The notes below the pieces were generated by a model. It was not told the DNA's origin and did not search any database. It saw nothing but the letters and a program-made list of their open reading frames with translations. 64,000 nt of DNA, taken from positions 62,001 to 126,000 of the forward strand of contig JAEWFC010000004.1 in assembly GCA_023389035.1 (NCBI GenBank). The letters run 5' to 3'. Every line of letters begins with the position of its first letter. Within the stretch, counting starts at the first letter, position 1. This document shows positions 17,384 to 26,844 of the stretch, one piece after another. The position numbers and the translations under genes were made by a program. Source of the stretch: Acidobacteriota bacterium (lineage in GTDB: Bacteria; Acidobacteriota; Blastocatellia; Pyrinomonadales; Pyrinomonadaceae).

Positions 17384-19780
17384 TTATTGCAGACCTCTTT
17401 GGTTTCCGAGCGGTAGGGTGAATTCGGCGGGGGCGTTGGGGTTTGTGTTGGCGGGGAGCAGGCCGGGGCCGAGCTCGAGGGCGGACCAGGGGAGCGGGCC
17501 GTGGACGCCGTGGGGGATGAAGCGGACGCGGTTTTGGGTGCGTTCGACGCGGACCTCGATGAAGCTTTGGAAGAAGGGCGAGCTGTTGAAATCGAATGCG
17601 CCGGAGACCATCTCCTGATCGAACGGCCATCCGCGCAGGGTCTTGAGCCAGAAATAAAAGGGCCAGCGAAAGATGGATGTCTCGCTGATCTTTGCCTCGA
17701 CGGCCTCGGTGCTCGGGTAGAAAGCGTATTCCTCAGTGACGGGCGTTTTCGGAAAACCGACGGCGGTCCCGATGCTCAGGTACGCACCGCCGCCGCCATT
17801 AACAAAGTGTGCCATCTCGTGCTCGCCTTCGGGCGTAGGGTAGCGGCGACGGTAATACTCAAGGTCGTGCGTGTCGCCTGCCATGATGGCATTCACGCGG
17901 TACTGTTTCAAGAGTTCGTGGATCGCGGCAAATTCGGCATCGCCATCGGCAGCGTAGTTTCCCGATACATAAAAGGGATGGCCGAGTACGACGAGCTTGA
18001 AATTCTCTCCGGCACGCTGCAGCGCTCGCTCCAGCCATTCGCGCTGTGCGGGATCGATCCGGCGCAGAATGCCTGTGTCGACGGCGATCAGCGAAAAGCC
18101 CTCGGTGTGCATTTCGAAATAGGGCGCACGCTGGCGGCCGTTCGCGATGCCGTAGTAGTTGCGCAGACGCGCGGCCTCGCCGATGATCTCGCCAAAGCGG
18201 TCGTCCGCGGAGATCAGGGACGTGTCGATGTCAGCCGATTCGCGTGCTCGCATCGCGGCGCGTGCGGAATCGGGATAGAGGAAGTTAGCGTTAAAGCCCT
18301 CATTCGCGTCGAACCAATCGTGATTGCCCGGGATGGCGTAGATCGGTTTGCGGAAGCCTTTGAACGGCAGGTAGAAATTGCGTTCGTAATCTTTCATCTT
18401 GCCGTCGGGGTAGATGACGTCGGAGGAGAGCAGCAGAAATTTCACCTCGGGCCGCGAGCCGGCCTCGATGATGCGGTCGCGAAGCACGTGCTGCGACGGG
18501 TCGCCCTCGCCGGTGTCGCCGATCACGACGAACGAGAAATCAGGCGAATCGCTGACGCCTTCGGGAGCGATCGCAAAGACGCTCTCGGGCGGCACGCCAT
18601 TTTCGATCGCGACGCGCGCGGCGTCAGCCGTCATGCGTTCGCGCCACAGATCGACGCGGCCCTTGGTGATCTCCTGATACACGCCCGATGCCCAGTTCTC
18701 AGAATTGAAGTACCAGCTGAATCCCCAGATCGAGTTCACCGCGACCAGCACGGCGGTCGCCGGCAGCCCGAAACGCAGGACACGCCAAAACGCGAAGTTT
18801 AAGGAATATCGCATGTGCGAGAGCTCGATGGTGAACCGCATCCGGGCCTCAAGCCAGAACTGGAGAAAGCGTTCGAGCGCGGTGGCCGAGCCCTCGCTGC
18901 TTTTAAGCCGGATCAGGCGATACCAGAGCAGGCGTTCAAGCGGGCGCGTCAGCTTTCGCCAGATCATTCGGATGGGCAGCACGACCATTATAGAGATCAG
19001 CAGCGCGACGACCGCGTCGCCGATCAGCGCCGTTACCGGGGAGATCAGTTCGAGATACGACCAGCGTGCGTCGGTCCGCAGGAAGTGCACGAGGAAGAAT
19101 ATCCCGAGCATCGTCAGCGACCACACGACGTTCGGCCCGCTGCGCGTAGGATTGCTGTTGAGTATGGCTTCCTGCACCTCTTGCACGGCGGAATTTGGTT
19201 CCAGCCCGAGGCGGTGATCTGGATGCGCACGCGTGTCGTAAACGAGCTCGGGCACACGGAAGCGGTCTTCGGGCGTGAAGAACATCGCCCAGCCTTCGAC
19301 CATCGAACGCACGCCGAGGACGACGATCACCACGGCCTGGCTCACGCTTTCGTTGAACAGGAAAAGCAGGACGAGCAGGCCAAGCAGCAGCGTCACGACG
19401 CCATTCACCAGGCTCCACCAGCGGTCGGAACCCGAGAGCGTGTATGCGGTGTAGAGCTTGGTGCCGGCGTCGAGCAGAAAAAGCACGGCGACGATCGCGA
19501 CCATCCCGGAAAGAGCGGTCTTCGGGCTGAACAGCAGCATCACGCCGAGCAGTACCGAGACGACGCCGGCGGCATGCGCCATATACGACGTGGTATCGTC
19601 GGCCGTCAGCAGCGTTTCAACGAAATGGATCAGGCCCGCGGCGATGAGCGCGATACCGAGCAGTGCAGCGATCCATTCACCAAGAAAGATCGGTGCGACC
19701 AATACCAGCGCTCCCAACGCCATCAGCAATACGCCAAGAACTCGCCGCCACGTAAATGTCTCTGGAAGATATTTCCGCAT
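17384..19780 (-). CDS. DUF308 (HdeD-like) membrane domain fused to metallophosphoesterase
   Basis: A 798-aa membrane protein. Residues 1-180 contain about six transmembrane helices arranged as repeated pairs (VLGVLLMALGALVLVAPIFL, GVVSVLLGVMLLFSPKTALS), as in HdeD/DUF308 proteins. Two or three further helices follow (about 220-360). The C-terminal 390 residues form a calcineurin-like phosphoesterase: GDTGEGD, a degenerate second motif LLSSDVIYPDGK, GNHDW, VLGHPFY and GDTHD, so the di-metal residues are mostly present. The enzyme should face one side of the membrane next to the DUF308 core. The substrate is unknown. Family knowledge supports each half; the fusion is what the sequence shows. 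It is transcribed alone. Confidence 0.75.
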   Translation of the reverse strand: MRKYLPETFTWRRVLGVLLMALGALVLVAPIFLGEWIAALLGIALIAAGLIHFVETLLTADDTTSYMAHAAGVVSVLLGVMLLFSPKTALSGMVAIVAVLFLLDAGTKLYTAYTLSGSDRWWSLVNGVVTLLLGLLVLLFLFNESVSQAVVIVVLGVRSMVEGWAMFFTPEDRFRVPELVYDTRAHPDHRLGLEPNSAVQEVQEAILNSNPTRSGPNVVWSLTMLGIFFLVHFLRTDARWSYLELISPVTALIGDAVVALLISIMVVLPIRMIWRKLTRPLERLLWYRLIRLKSSEGSATALERFLQFWLEARMRFTIELSHMRYSLNFAFWRVLRFGLPATAVLVAVNSIWGFSWYFNSENWASGVYQEITKGRVDLWRERMTADAARVAIENGVPPESVFAIAPEGVSDSPDFSFVVIGDTGEGDPSQHVLRDRIIEAGSRPEVKFLLLSSDVIYPDGKMKDYERNFYLPFKGFRKPIYAIPGNHDWFDANEGFNANFLYPDSARAAMRARESADIDTSLISADDRFGEIIGEAARLRNYYGIANGRQRAPYFEMHTEGFSLIAVDTGILRRIDPAQREWLERALQRAGENFKLVVLGHPFYVSGNYAADGDAEFAAIHELLKQYRVNAIMAGDTHDLEYYRRRYPTPEGEHEMAHFVNGGGGAYLSIGTAVGFPKTPVTEEYAFYPSTEAVEAKISETSIFRWPFYFWLKTLRGWPFDQEMVSGAFDFNSSPFFQSFIEVRVERTQNRVRFIPHGVHGPLPWSALELGPGLLPANTNPNAPAEFTLPLGNQRGLQ

Positions 19781-19857
19781 ACAAAGCTCTTAAAGAAGCT
19801 ATAACGCGACGGCGTTTACCGCAAAACGCGGCGGCCGGAGTACGGCAGGTGTAATTG

Positions 19858-19892
19858 AAAAAAGCCGACCGGTTTCCCGATCGGCTTTTTTT
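19858..19892 (-). terminator. Terminator of the beta-helix protein gene
   Basis: AAAAAAGCCGA (19858-19868) pairs with TCGGCTTTTTT (19881-19891). The symmetric A/T tracts give a strong hairpin usable in both directions, 20 bp after the stop at 19912. Confidence 0.8.
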
Positions 19893-19911
19893 GGTGGCCT
19901 CGTGTTGTTTA

Positions 19912-22491
19912 TTACCTGACGAATGCATTCGGAACGGGCTGATCACCCGCGGTGCCGAATCCGACGATCTGCACGCCCGCCAGCGTACTCGCGATGTACC
20001 ATGTCCCACTGCGGAAGACGGCCGCGTCGGTCTTTCCGTCGCCGTCGTAATCGCCGGGTGCGGGAACGTCGCCGTTCTGGCCGAACGTAAAGGCATAGAA
20101 ACTGAGATCCTCGCTTCGCAGCACGTACCATTCACCGGTGCTCGGCCGCCAGAAAGCGATATCGGTCTTTCCATCCCCGGTGTAGTCCGCGGGAACGGTC
20201 TTGTCAGCCGGCCCGCCAAACTGCGTTGCGAGTAGTCCCGCCGAACTTCTGCTGATCCACCATTCACCGCCGTTCGCTCCGTTAGGCCGATAGATGGCGA
20301 TATCGTCGGTACCGTCGCCGTCATAATCGGCAGTTACGGGAACGTCGCCGACAGCACCGAAGGAGGTGATCGTCGTTCCGCCGTCGCTCGAACGCGAGAT
20401 GAACCATCCGCTGGTCGTCGGCCTGAAGACAGCTACGTCATCCTTCCCGTCGCCGTCATAATCGCCGGTCACGGGCACATCGCCGTTGGCTCCGAATGGA
20501 AATGCGTAGTAGGTAAAGTCTTCGCTGCGAAGGACATTCCAGAACCCGTCAGACGGCCTGAAGAAAGCGATGTCCATCTTGCCGTCGCCGGTATAATCGC
20601 CCGGGGCGATAATGTCGTTCGGAGCGCCAAACTGCAGAGCGGGAACCTGGCCATCGCTGCTGCGGCTCCACCACCATTCACCCGCGCCGGGCCGGTAGAT
20701 CGCAATGTCTGTCTTTCCGTCCCCTTCGAAATCGAACGACGTACCTCCGACACCGTCTGTCGGCCGGCGTTCGAATGCACCGATGTCAGAGATCGCTCCG
20801 CCAGTTCCGTCGCCGTCCTGCGGGCGTGCGATGCCACGCTGGTCGGTCGGAGGAAAAGTTGTCGGGTCGCCTGCGTCGATCGCGGGACTGCCGACGCGAA
20901 GAGCATGAGTGCGTGTTGGTCCGCCATTGAAAGCTAGGGTCCCAAGTTCAGGATCCTGACCGTAAACATTTCCCGTGGTCGGACCGCTGATGGTCGCGCC
21001 GGACGTGCTTCGGACGAGATTATACCCTTGGGAAATAATCGGGTTGAACAGGTCCGGCCCGGTGTTGCCGGCGGTATTATTGGCAACAATTGTGTTTTTT
21101 ATGCTCGACGGAGTATCGCCGGTCCGATTTGCATAATGAATGCCGCCGCCGTGGCCGGTGGTAGGGCTGCCTATGCCCGACGTTCTATTGCCGACGATCG
21201 TTGAATTTGTGATGACGACCTCGCTGTTAGCCCCGCCGGGATAGTTGTCGAAAATGCCGCCGCCGTTTACCTCGGCGAAATTGCCGCTGACGGTACTGTT
21301 ATCCAAATTCAATTTCCGTTCGGCCCAGATACCGCCGCCATTGCCTTTGCGGTCGGGGAATCCTGACCCTGGGACATACCGGGTTGAGTTGCCGCTGATG
21401 GTCGAGCCGGTAATGTTCGTCAGCATCGTCGTCCCGATGCCGCCGCCATTACCCAGCCCGCCTGTGGCGTTTCCCGTGCTGGCCGCGTTGTTCGAAATCG
21501 TCGAGTTGGTGATCGTCACGAATTCAGTGTCAGTGCCTGCTCCGCTCGCGTAGATCCCGCCTCCGCCGGCGGTCGCAGTATTGCCCGACACATTTGAGTT
21601 GTTTACCGTTAATTTGAAGGTGTTTCTGATTCCGCCGCCCTGAGTGTCGCCGCCCGCCGTATTGCCCGTGATCGTAGAACTGTTCACGGTTATCTCGCCG
21701 CTGTTAAATATGCCGCCGCCGCCGTTAGAATTGCCTGCGCCGCCCGAAACGTTGTTCGTTATCGTCGATCCCGTTATTGTCATTATCCCACTATTGCGAA
21801 CCGCTCCGCCGCCACCGAGCGTTGTGCCGCCGGTCATCGTCGAATTCGTGATCGTCACCGTTCCGGAATTACTATGGATCGCACTGCCGCCATTGCCATT
21901 GATGTTCGTGCCGGTTGTGAGATTGTTGATAAACTGACAATTGTTGATGTTCAGAATCCCGCTGGATGCATTGGGGGCGGAATTGAAGATCGCGCCGCCT
22001 GTGTTGGAACTATTCTGTGTAAAGACGATATCGGTCAGCGTCATAATGCCGCCATTCGAGATCGAGCCGCCCCCATTGGTGGTGCCGTTGGCAAGTGTCA
22101 ATCCGCTTATCGAGACCGTGTCGATCCCGGGAAAATTGTTAAGGCCCTGAAGAAGAAAGTGCCTGGTTACGTTATTGCCGCTAATGGTCAAAAGATTTGC
22201 GCCTGGTCCGGTGATCGTCAAAGTATCAACGATATTAGCGTTAGGACTGATACTGATCGCCGTTGCTAGCGTGATCGTGCGCGGAACGCTGAAGAACGCC
22301 GAATCAAAAACAATTGTGTCGGCTGTGGAAGCCTCGTTCGCATCGAGTACCGCCTGCCGCAGGCTGCCGGGGCCGGAGTTGTCGGCATTTGTCACGGTAA
22401 ACGTCGCAGCGGACACGGTCTGAGCCGCAATGAAGAACACCGCGGCGAACGCGATCGAAAGAGTGAAGTTGAGTGTAGGCTTAGTTCGCAT
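19912..22491 (-). CDS. Secreted beta-helix protein with C-terminal DxDGDG repeats
   Basis: An 859-aa exported protein. The ATG at 22491 is chosen because AGGAAGGAA lies upstream and a signal peptide follows (LSIAFAAVFFIAAQTVSA). The N-terminus (FTVTNADNSGPGSLRQAVLD) opens a right-handed parallel beta-helix of Gly/Asn/Thr-rich rungs (patterns such as ITNSTISNN and GGGGIFNSGEITVNSSTITG), typical of polymorphic outer-membrane or adhesin-like proteins. The last 273 residues (nt 19915-20733) are six repeats of about 45 residues beginning D-[YF]-x-G-D-G-K-x-D-[IV], an FG-GAP/VCBS-like calcium propeller. Surface adhesion is likely but inferred. The same C-terminal module occurs in the protease at 30095. 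Confidence 0.8.
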   Translation of the reverse strand: MRTKPTLNFTLSIAFAAVFFIAAQTVSAATFTVTNADNSGPGSLRQAVLDANEASTADTIVFDSAFFSVPRTITLATAISISPNANIVDTLTITGPGANLLTISGNNVTRHFLLQGLNNFPGIDTVSISGLTLANGTTNGGGSISNGGIMTLTDIVFTQNSSNTGGAIFNSAPNASSGILNINNCQFINNLTTGTNINGNGGSAIHSNSGTVTITNSTMTGGTTLGGGGAVRNSGIMTITGSTITNNVSGGAGNSNGGGGIFNSGEITVNSSTITGNTAGGDTQGGGIRNTFKLTVNNSNVSGNTATAGGGGIYASGAGTDTEFVTITNSTISNNAASTGNATGGLGNGGGIGTTMLTNITGSTISGNSTRYVPGSGFPDRKGNGGGIWAERKLNLDNSTVSGNFAEVNGGGIFDNYPGGANSEVVITNSTIVGNRTSGIGSPTTGHGGGIHYANRTGDTPSSIKNTIVANNTAGNTGPDLFNPIISQGYNLVRSTSGATISGPTTGNVYGQDPELGTLAFNGGPTRTHALRVGSPAIDAGDPTTFPPTDQRGIARPQDGDGTGGAISDIGAFERRPTDGVGGTSFDFEGDGKTDIAIYRPGAGEWWWSRSSDGQVPALQFGAPNDIIAPGDYTGDGKMDIAFFRPSDGFWNVLRSEDFTYYAFPFGANGDVPVTGDYDGDGKDDVAVFRPTTSGWFISRSSDGGTTITSFGAVGDVPVTADYDGDGTDDIAIYRPNGANGGEWWISRSSAGLLATQFGGPADKTVPADYTGDGKTDIAFWRPSTGEWYVLRSEDLSFYAFTFGQNGDVPAPGDYDGDGKTDAAVFRSGTWYIASTLAGVQIVGFGTAGDQPVPNAFVR

Positions 22492-22617
22492 GAGTTTTTC
22501 CTTCCTAGATTTTGTTGTTCGGTGATGTATGCGGTAAACGGAGATAAAGTAAGACAAATTTTTCGGGCGTTGTCTCGCTGACGATCTGAAGTATTCCCTT
22601 TCGACCGCACGGACATC

Positions 22618-22649
22618 AAAAAAAAACGGCCCTTCTCAACGTAAGGGCC
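22618..22649 (-). terminator. Terminator-like hairpin in the leader of the beta-helix gene
   Basis: A 7-bp perfect stem (22628-22634 with 22643-22649), 8-nt loop and nine Ts on the minus strand. No minus-strand gene ends upstream. It therefore lies about 125 bp before the start at 22491, where it could act as an attenuator or end a short RNA. Confidence 0.65.
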
Positions 22650-22834
22650 GAGCCGGACCGTGACAGAGCCGGTCAATTTCGGAGGGTATTCGTGATCAAC
22701 GCCGCGAGATCAGCCGATATTTCCCAGGTATCGGCTCGCTTCGGAGTGTGTGAGACAACTCACGGTTACCGTTGACAGATGCGAATAAAAGTCCGCAGAA
22801 GTGACAATTTTGTTGAAACTGGCGGCCGAAAAGC

Positions 22835-22863
22835 TTGGTTTGGCGTAAACATTGGGTTAAAAT
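22835..22863 (+). promoter_or_regulatory. Putative promoter of the ECF sigma gene
   Basis: TTGGTT (22835-22840), 17-bp spacer, TAAAAT (22858-22863). It predicts a short leader of about 20 nt before the ATG at 22893. Confidence 0.4.
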
Positions 22864-22892
22864 CGCATCGCTCAAACTCACAACTCACCTTT

Positions 22893-23462
22893 ATGCAGAA
22901 TAATAAGAGTGCGGAGATCACCCAGATCTTGCAGGACTGGAACTCGGGGAACGAAGAAGCCAAGGAACGACTGCTTCCCTTCGTTTACGAAGAGCTTCGG
23001 CGGCACGCGGGGTTTTATATGTCGCGCGAGCGTCGGGACCATACACTGCAGCCAACCGCGCTTGTTCATGAAGCATTCCTGAAGCTTGCCGACCAATCCG
23101 GGATCGAATGGAAGAACCGCAGCCACTTTTTCGGCATCGCGGCGCGACTGATGCGGCAAATACTGATCGATCACGCACGAGTTCATACCGCCGAGAAACG
23201 AGGCAACGGGGCGATCCATTTTTCAGTGGACGACCTGCAGATACCGGTCGAGGAGCGGGCCGAGTCAATATTGATCATTAACGACGTGCTCGAACGCCTT
23301 GCGGCGATCGACCCGCAGCAGGCTGCGATCGTTGAGATGCGCTTCTTCGGCGGTTTCAGCAATGCGGAGATCGCAGACGCTATGGGCATATCGGAGCGAA
23401 CCGTGATCCGTGAGTGGGGTTCGGCCCGGCTCTGGCTGTATCGGGAATTGAATCGGGAATAA
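22893..23462 (+). CDS. ECF-like RNA polymerase sigma factor (TIGR02999 type)
   Basis: A 189-aa sigma factor. Start at 22893 (MQNNKSAEITQILQDWNSGN) is preferred over upstream codons because the putative promoter lies between them. Region 2 is the segment LPFVYEELRRHAGFYMSRER with TLQPTALVHEAFLKL; region 4 is IVEMRFFGGFSNAEIADAMG with the HTH-like ISERTVIREWGSARLWL. This pattern fits the ECF subfamily common in Acidobacteriota and Planctomycetes, often paired with Ser/Thr kinases rather than classical anti-sigma factors. The kinase gene follows after 58 bp on the same strand, so joint transcription and kinase control of the sigma factor are likely but inferred. Confidence 0.85.
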   Translation: MQNNKSAEITQILQDWNSGNEEAKERLLPFVYEELRRHAGFYMSRERRDHTLQPTALVHEAFLKLADQSGIEWKNRSHFFGIAARLMRQILIDHARVHTAEKRGNGAIHFSVDDLQIPVEERAESILIINDVLERLAAIDPQQAAIVEMRFFGGFSNAEIADAMGISERTVIREWGSARLWLYRELNRE

Positions 23463-23520
23463 GTTGGCAGGTTTCCGCGACCGTTTCCGCATTACACCTC
23501 GACGAACCCTATTTAACGAA

Positions 23521-26235
23521 ATGAACCCCGAAATCTGGTCTGAAGTTAAACGATTGCTCGACGACGCTCTCTCGCTGGAGCCGTCCGAACGAAGGGCTTT
23601 CCTTGACAACCGCGATACCGGCCCCGAAGTGCGGGCCGAGGTCGAATCTCTTCTCGCTTTTGAGTCCGAAGCCACCGGGCTGATGGACATACCTGCGTTC
23701 GAATTCTCAAAAGGTTTCTTCGACGGTGACGCACGTTCGCTCGATGGGCAGATGATCGGGGCATATCGTGTTACGGAAGAGATCCAGCACGGCGGAATGG
23801 GTGCCGTTTACAAAGCGGAAAGGGCGGACGATAAATTCGAGCAAACGGTTGCTCTTAAGCTGCTCAAACGCGAGCTGAACACCGCCTCGCTTCGCCGTAG
23901 ATTTCAGCATGAGCGGGAGATACTTGCGAGCCTTGAGCATCCGAATATCGCTCGGCTGCTAGACGCGGGCACGACCGATGACGGAATACCGTTCATCGCG
24001 ATGGAATACGTTGACGGCCTGCCGATCACGCAGTTTTGCGACCAGAACGGCCTGGCTCTGAACGAGCGGCTTGATCTGTTTCGCACGGTCTGTACTGCGG
24101 TCGAGTTTGCTCACCGCAATCTGGTGATACATCGCGATCTTAAACCGTCGAACATCCTTGTCACTGCCGACGGCACGCCGAAGCTGCTGGACTTCGGCAT
24201 CGCAAAGATCATCTCGGCGGAGCAGGAATCCGCGGACACAGCGACAGTCACGCGAATGGGCGTGATGACGCCGTCGTACGCTTCGCCGGAGCAATTGCAG
24301 CGCAGCAGCGTGACGACGCAGTCGGATGTTTACAGTCTCGGTGTAATACTTTACGAACTGCTGAGCGGGCACCGGCCGTTCGAATCGAAAGAGTCGGACA
24401 TTCGAGACATTTATCAAGCCGTGATCGAGAGCGAACCGCAGCCGCCTTCGGTCGTTGTCACGACGAGCAGAGAGGAAAGAGAGCAGGCTGCTGCGGACGG
24501 CGAGCCGTCATCGCGAACTCAAGCAAATGATCCACGCCCGACGGTCGAGACCACGACAAAGCTCTCGCCTCAGGCTCTTCGCGGCGACCTCGACAACATT
24601 GTTCTCAAAGCTCTCAGAAAAGAACCCGAGCGGCGATATTCGTCGGTCGAGCAGCTGTCCGACGATGTACGGCGGCATCAGGAAGGGTTGACCGTAACCG
24701 CCCGGCCAAATACGTTTTCGTATCGGGCAGGAAAATTTATCTCTCGAAACCGGCTCGGAGTTTTCGGCACGGCGGTAATTGCGTTGGCGCTGCTCTCGGG
24801 GCTTGGGGCGACGCTGTGGCAGGCACGCGTCGCACAGGCCGAACGGGCGAAAGCCGAAAAGCGGTTTGGCGACGTTCGCAAACTGGCGAATTCATATCTA
24901 TTCGATGTGTATCCCGAGATCGAGAATCTCGAGGGTTCGCTTAAGGCACGCGAAAAGATCCTTGTGAGTGCGTTGGAATACCTCGACAGTTTGTCTGGCG
25001 AGGCCGAGGGCGATCTGGAGCTGCAGAGTGAATTGGCGACCGCATATGAAAAGGTCGGCGACGTTCAGGGAGCGTTGACGAATTCGAGCCTCGGGAATAT
25101 TCAGGCGGGTCTCGACAGTTATGCAAAAGCGGCGAAACTGCGCGAGGCGGTTTACCTTGCGCGGCCGAACGATCTCGAAGCAAAGGACAAGCTGGCCGGC
25201 AATTATTACACGACGGCACGGACCCTGTGGAACAACAGCCAGACGAAGGAAGCGTCGGAGGCCTTTGAAAAGAGCCTCAAATTGCGGCGAGAGCTGGTCG
25301 CAGCCGATCCTACGTCGACCCAGTTTCAGAACAGGCTCGCCGTCCTGCTGATCGATTACGGAGCGATACCGGTATTTAATTCGCAGCCCGACAAGGCTTT
25401 GGTGTTGTTTGACGAAGCGCTGGGAATTGTGGAGAGGCTTCGCGGAAAGGAGCCGGAGAATTCCGACGTCAAGAAAACGCAGACTCGTCTGCTGCGGCTG
25501 CTGATAAAGACGAAAGGCTCGGTCGGTGATTATGAGGGCGCGGTCGCCGCCTACGCCAAGGCGATGGAGATCAACGATCAGCTCGCGAAAGAATTCCCGC
25601 AGGACTTCCGCGTGCAGCGAAGCGTGTGGCTGACGAACACTATAATGTGTGAGGCATACATCGATAAGCAGGATGCACAAAAGGTCGTGAATTCATGCGT
25701 GCCGACCATCGAGTTCCCGAAAGCCGCACTCGAAAAAGAACCCGAGAACGGCGTCGTCGCCTATGATCTTGCGATATCACATTTCAATACGGCAAGAGCG
25801 TACCGCATCGCGGGTGACTTAAAGAACACGATCGCTCAGGCAGAGCTGGCTCGGTCAGTGATGGGAAAACTTAGCAGCAAGACGCCCGAGAATATGGAGT
25901 ACAAGCGGAACCTGGCCGTATATGACACCGAGCGTGCCCGCGCCCAAATAACGCTCGGCCGTCATGCCGAGGCCGGGACAGTGCTGCAAACCGTTATCGA
26001 AACGATGATCCCAATAGCTGAGGCCGACCGCGAGACGACAACGTATCAGTACGATCTGGCGATCGCCTACCGGCTCACCGCTCAGACCTTGAGTGCGCGC
26101 GGCGACAAGACAAAGGCTAACGAATATATCGATAAGGCAATAGCGATCATTCAGAAGCTAAAAGACATTAATTCGCTACGGGATGCGGATAAGGATCTGC
26201 TGGCGGAACTCCAGACTGAAAAGGCGGGCTACTGA
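23521..26235 (+). CDS. Ser/Thr protein kinase with TM helix and TPR-like tail
   Basis: A 904-aa transmembrane kinase. The ATG at 23521 gives the N-terminus MNPEIWSEVKRLLDDALSLE common in acidobacterial kinases; an upstream TTG at 23464 would overlap nothing useful. The kinase domain spans about 80-360: Gly loop IQHGGMGAVYKAE, lysine K113 in VALKLLK, HRDLKPSN at 204-211 and DFG at 224-226. The activation segment and later subdomains are intact, so it should be active. A TM helix (FGTAVIALALLSGLGATLWQ) follows near residue 420, then a long helical region with TPR-like repeats (LAGNYYTTARTLWNNSQTKE, AYAKAMEINDQLAKEFPQDF), probably extracytoplasmic. The partner is likely the adjacent ECF sigma factor. 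The last 7 bp overlap the convergent pgsA-like gene. Confidence 0.9.
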   Translation: MNPEIWSEVKRLLDDALSLEPSERRAFLDNRDTGPEVRAEVESLLAFESEATGLMDIPAFEFSKGFFDGDARSLDGQMIGAYRVTEEIQHGGMGAVYKAERADDKFEQTVALKLLKRELNTASLRRRFQHEREILASLEHPNIARLLDAGTTDDGIPFIAMEYVDGLPITQFCDQNGLALNERLDLFRTVCTAVEFAHRNLVIHRDLKPSNILVTADGTPKLLDFGIAKIISAEQESADTATVTRMGVMTPSYASPEQLQRSSVTTQSDVYSLGVILYELLSGHRPFESKESDIRDIYQAVIESEPQPPSVVVTTSREEREQAAADGEPSSRTQANDPRPTVETTTKLSPQALRGDLDNIVLKALRKEPERRYSSVEQLSDDVRRHQEGLTVTARPNTFSYRAGKFISRNRLGVFGTAVIALALLSGLGATLWQARVAQAERAKAEKRFGDVRKLANSYLFDVYPEIENLEGSLKAREKILVSALEYLDSLSGEAEGDLELQSELATAYEKVGDVQGALTNSSLGNIQAGLDSYAKAAKLREAVYLARPNDLEAKDKLAGNYYTTARTLWNNSQTKEASEAFEKSLKLRRELVAADPTSTQFQNRLAVLLIDYGAIPVFNSQPDKALVLFDEALGIVERLRGKEPENSDVKKTQTRLLRLLIKTKGSVGDYEGAVAAYAKAMEINDQLAKEFPQDFRVQRSVWLTNTIMCEAYIDKQDAQKVVNSCVPTIEFPKAALEKEPENGVVAYDLAISHFNTARAYRIAGDLKNTIAQAELARSVMGKLSSKTPENMEYKRNLAVYDTERARAQITLGRHAEAGTVLQTVIETMIPIAEADRETTTYQYDLAIAYRLTAQTLSARGDKTKANEYIDKAIAIIQKLKDINSLRDADKDLLAELQTEKAGY

Positions 26236-26831
26236 TCTTCGTTCCGGTGGGCCCGACGGTTCGCTTCATCCTCTTTCATCAGCGATGCGACCTGAAAGAT
26301 GTAGTGGACGCCGGAGATGACGGCGAGCAGGACGACAAAGAAATATACCGTCGGCAGATAAAAAGAATATCCCGTGACGGCGGCAGCGAGTATCAGCGTC
26401 ACCGCGATGACCTGAACGAACGTGCTCGCCTTTCCAAGCCATGAGGGCTTGAACCCGCGAAAGCCGGTGATGATGTTGATCGCCGCGGCGACCGTTATGA
26501 TCAGCACGTCGCGTCCGATGACAGCGGCGGTTACCCAGAAAGGTATCGGCAGATGTCGGACCGGTTCGAGGACGTGAGGCAGCGAGAGAACTATAAAGGC
26601 GGTCGTCATCAGCAGCTTGTCGGCGATGGGATCGATGATCGTACCTAGTTCAGATTCCTGTTTGAAACGGCGGGCGAGAAACCCGTCAACCCCATCCGAA
26701 ATTCCGGCGATCAAAAACACGACCAGTGCCCACATGCTGTTGCCGTAAAACAACAAGCTGGCAAAGACCGGTATCAAGCCCATCCGGAGAAACGTCAAAA
26801 GATTGGGGATCGTGATGATGTTTGCAGACAT
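26229..26831 (-). CDS. pgsA: CDP-alcohol phosphatidyltransferase (phosphatidylglycerophosphate synthase type)
   Basis: A 200-aa integral membrane enzyme of phospholipid synthesis, expected to join CDP-diacylglycerol with glycerol-3-phosphate. The family signature is complete: D46-x2-D49-G-x2-A53-R-x8-G63-x3-D67-x3-D71. About five hydrophobic helices surround it (LITIPNLL-type start, WALVVFLIAG, VTAAVIGRDVLIITVAAAIN, VYFFVVLLAVISGVHYIFQV). The length matches PgsA. Substrate assignment over other CDP-alcohol transferases is by general similarity, so moderately sure. It follows the metallophosphoesterase gene by 13 bp and tyrS before that, a probable operon. Confidence 0.85.
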   Translation of the reverse strand: MSANIITIPNLLTFLRMGLIPVFASLLFYGNSMWALVVFLIAGISDGVDGFLARRFKQESELGTIIDPIADKLLMTTAFIVLSLPHVLEPVRHLPIPFWVTAAVIGRDVLIITVAAAINIITGFRGFKPSWLGKASTFVQVIAVTLILAAAVTGYSFYLPTVYFFVVLLAVISGVHYIFQVASLMKEDEANRRAHRNEDQ

Positions 26832-26844
26832 CAGGGAAAAGGCC

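Noticed and set aside
17501..19804. Two long plus-strand frames (433 and 329 codons) antisense to the DUF308-phosphoesterase gene
   Set aside because: Low-complexity His/Arg/Asp-rich translations; the opposite strand encodes clear TM helices and metal motifs.
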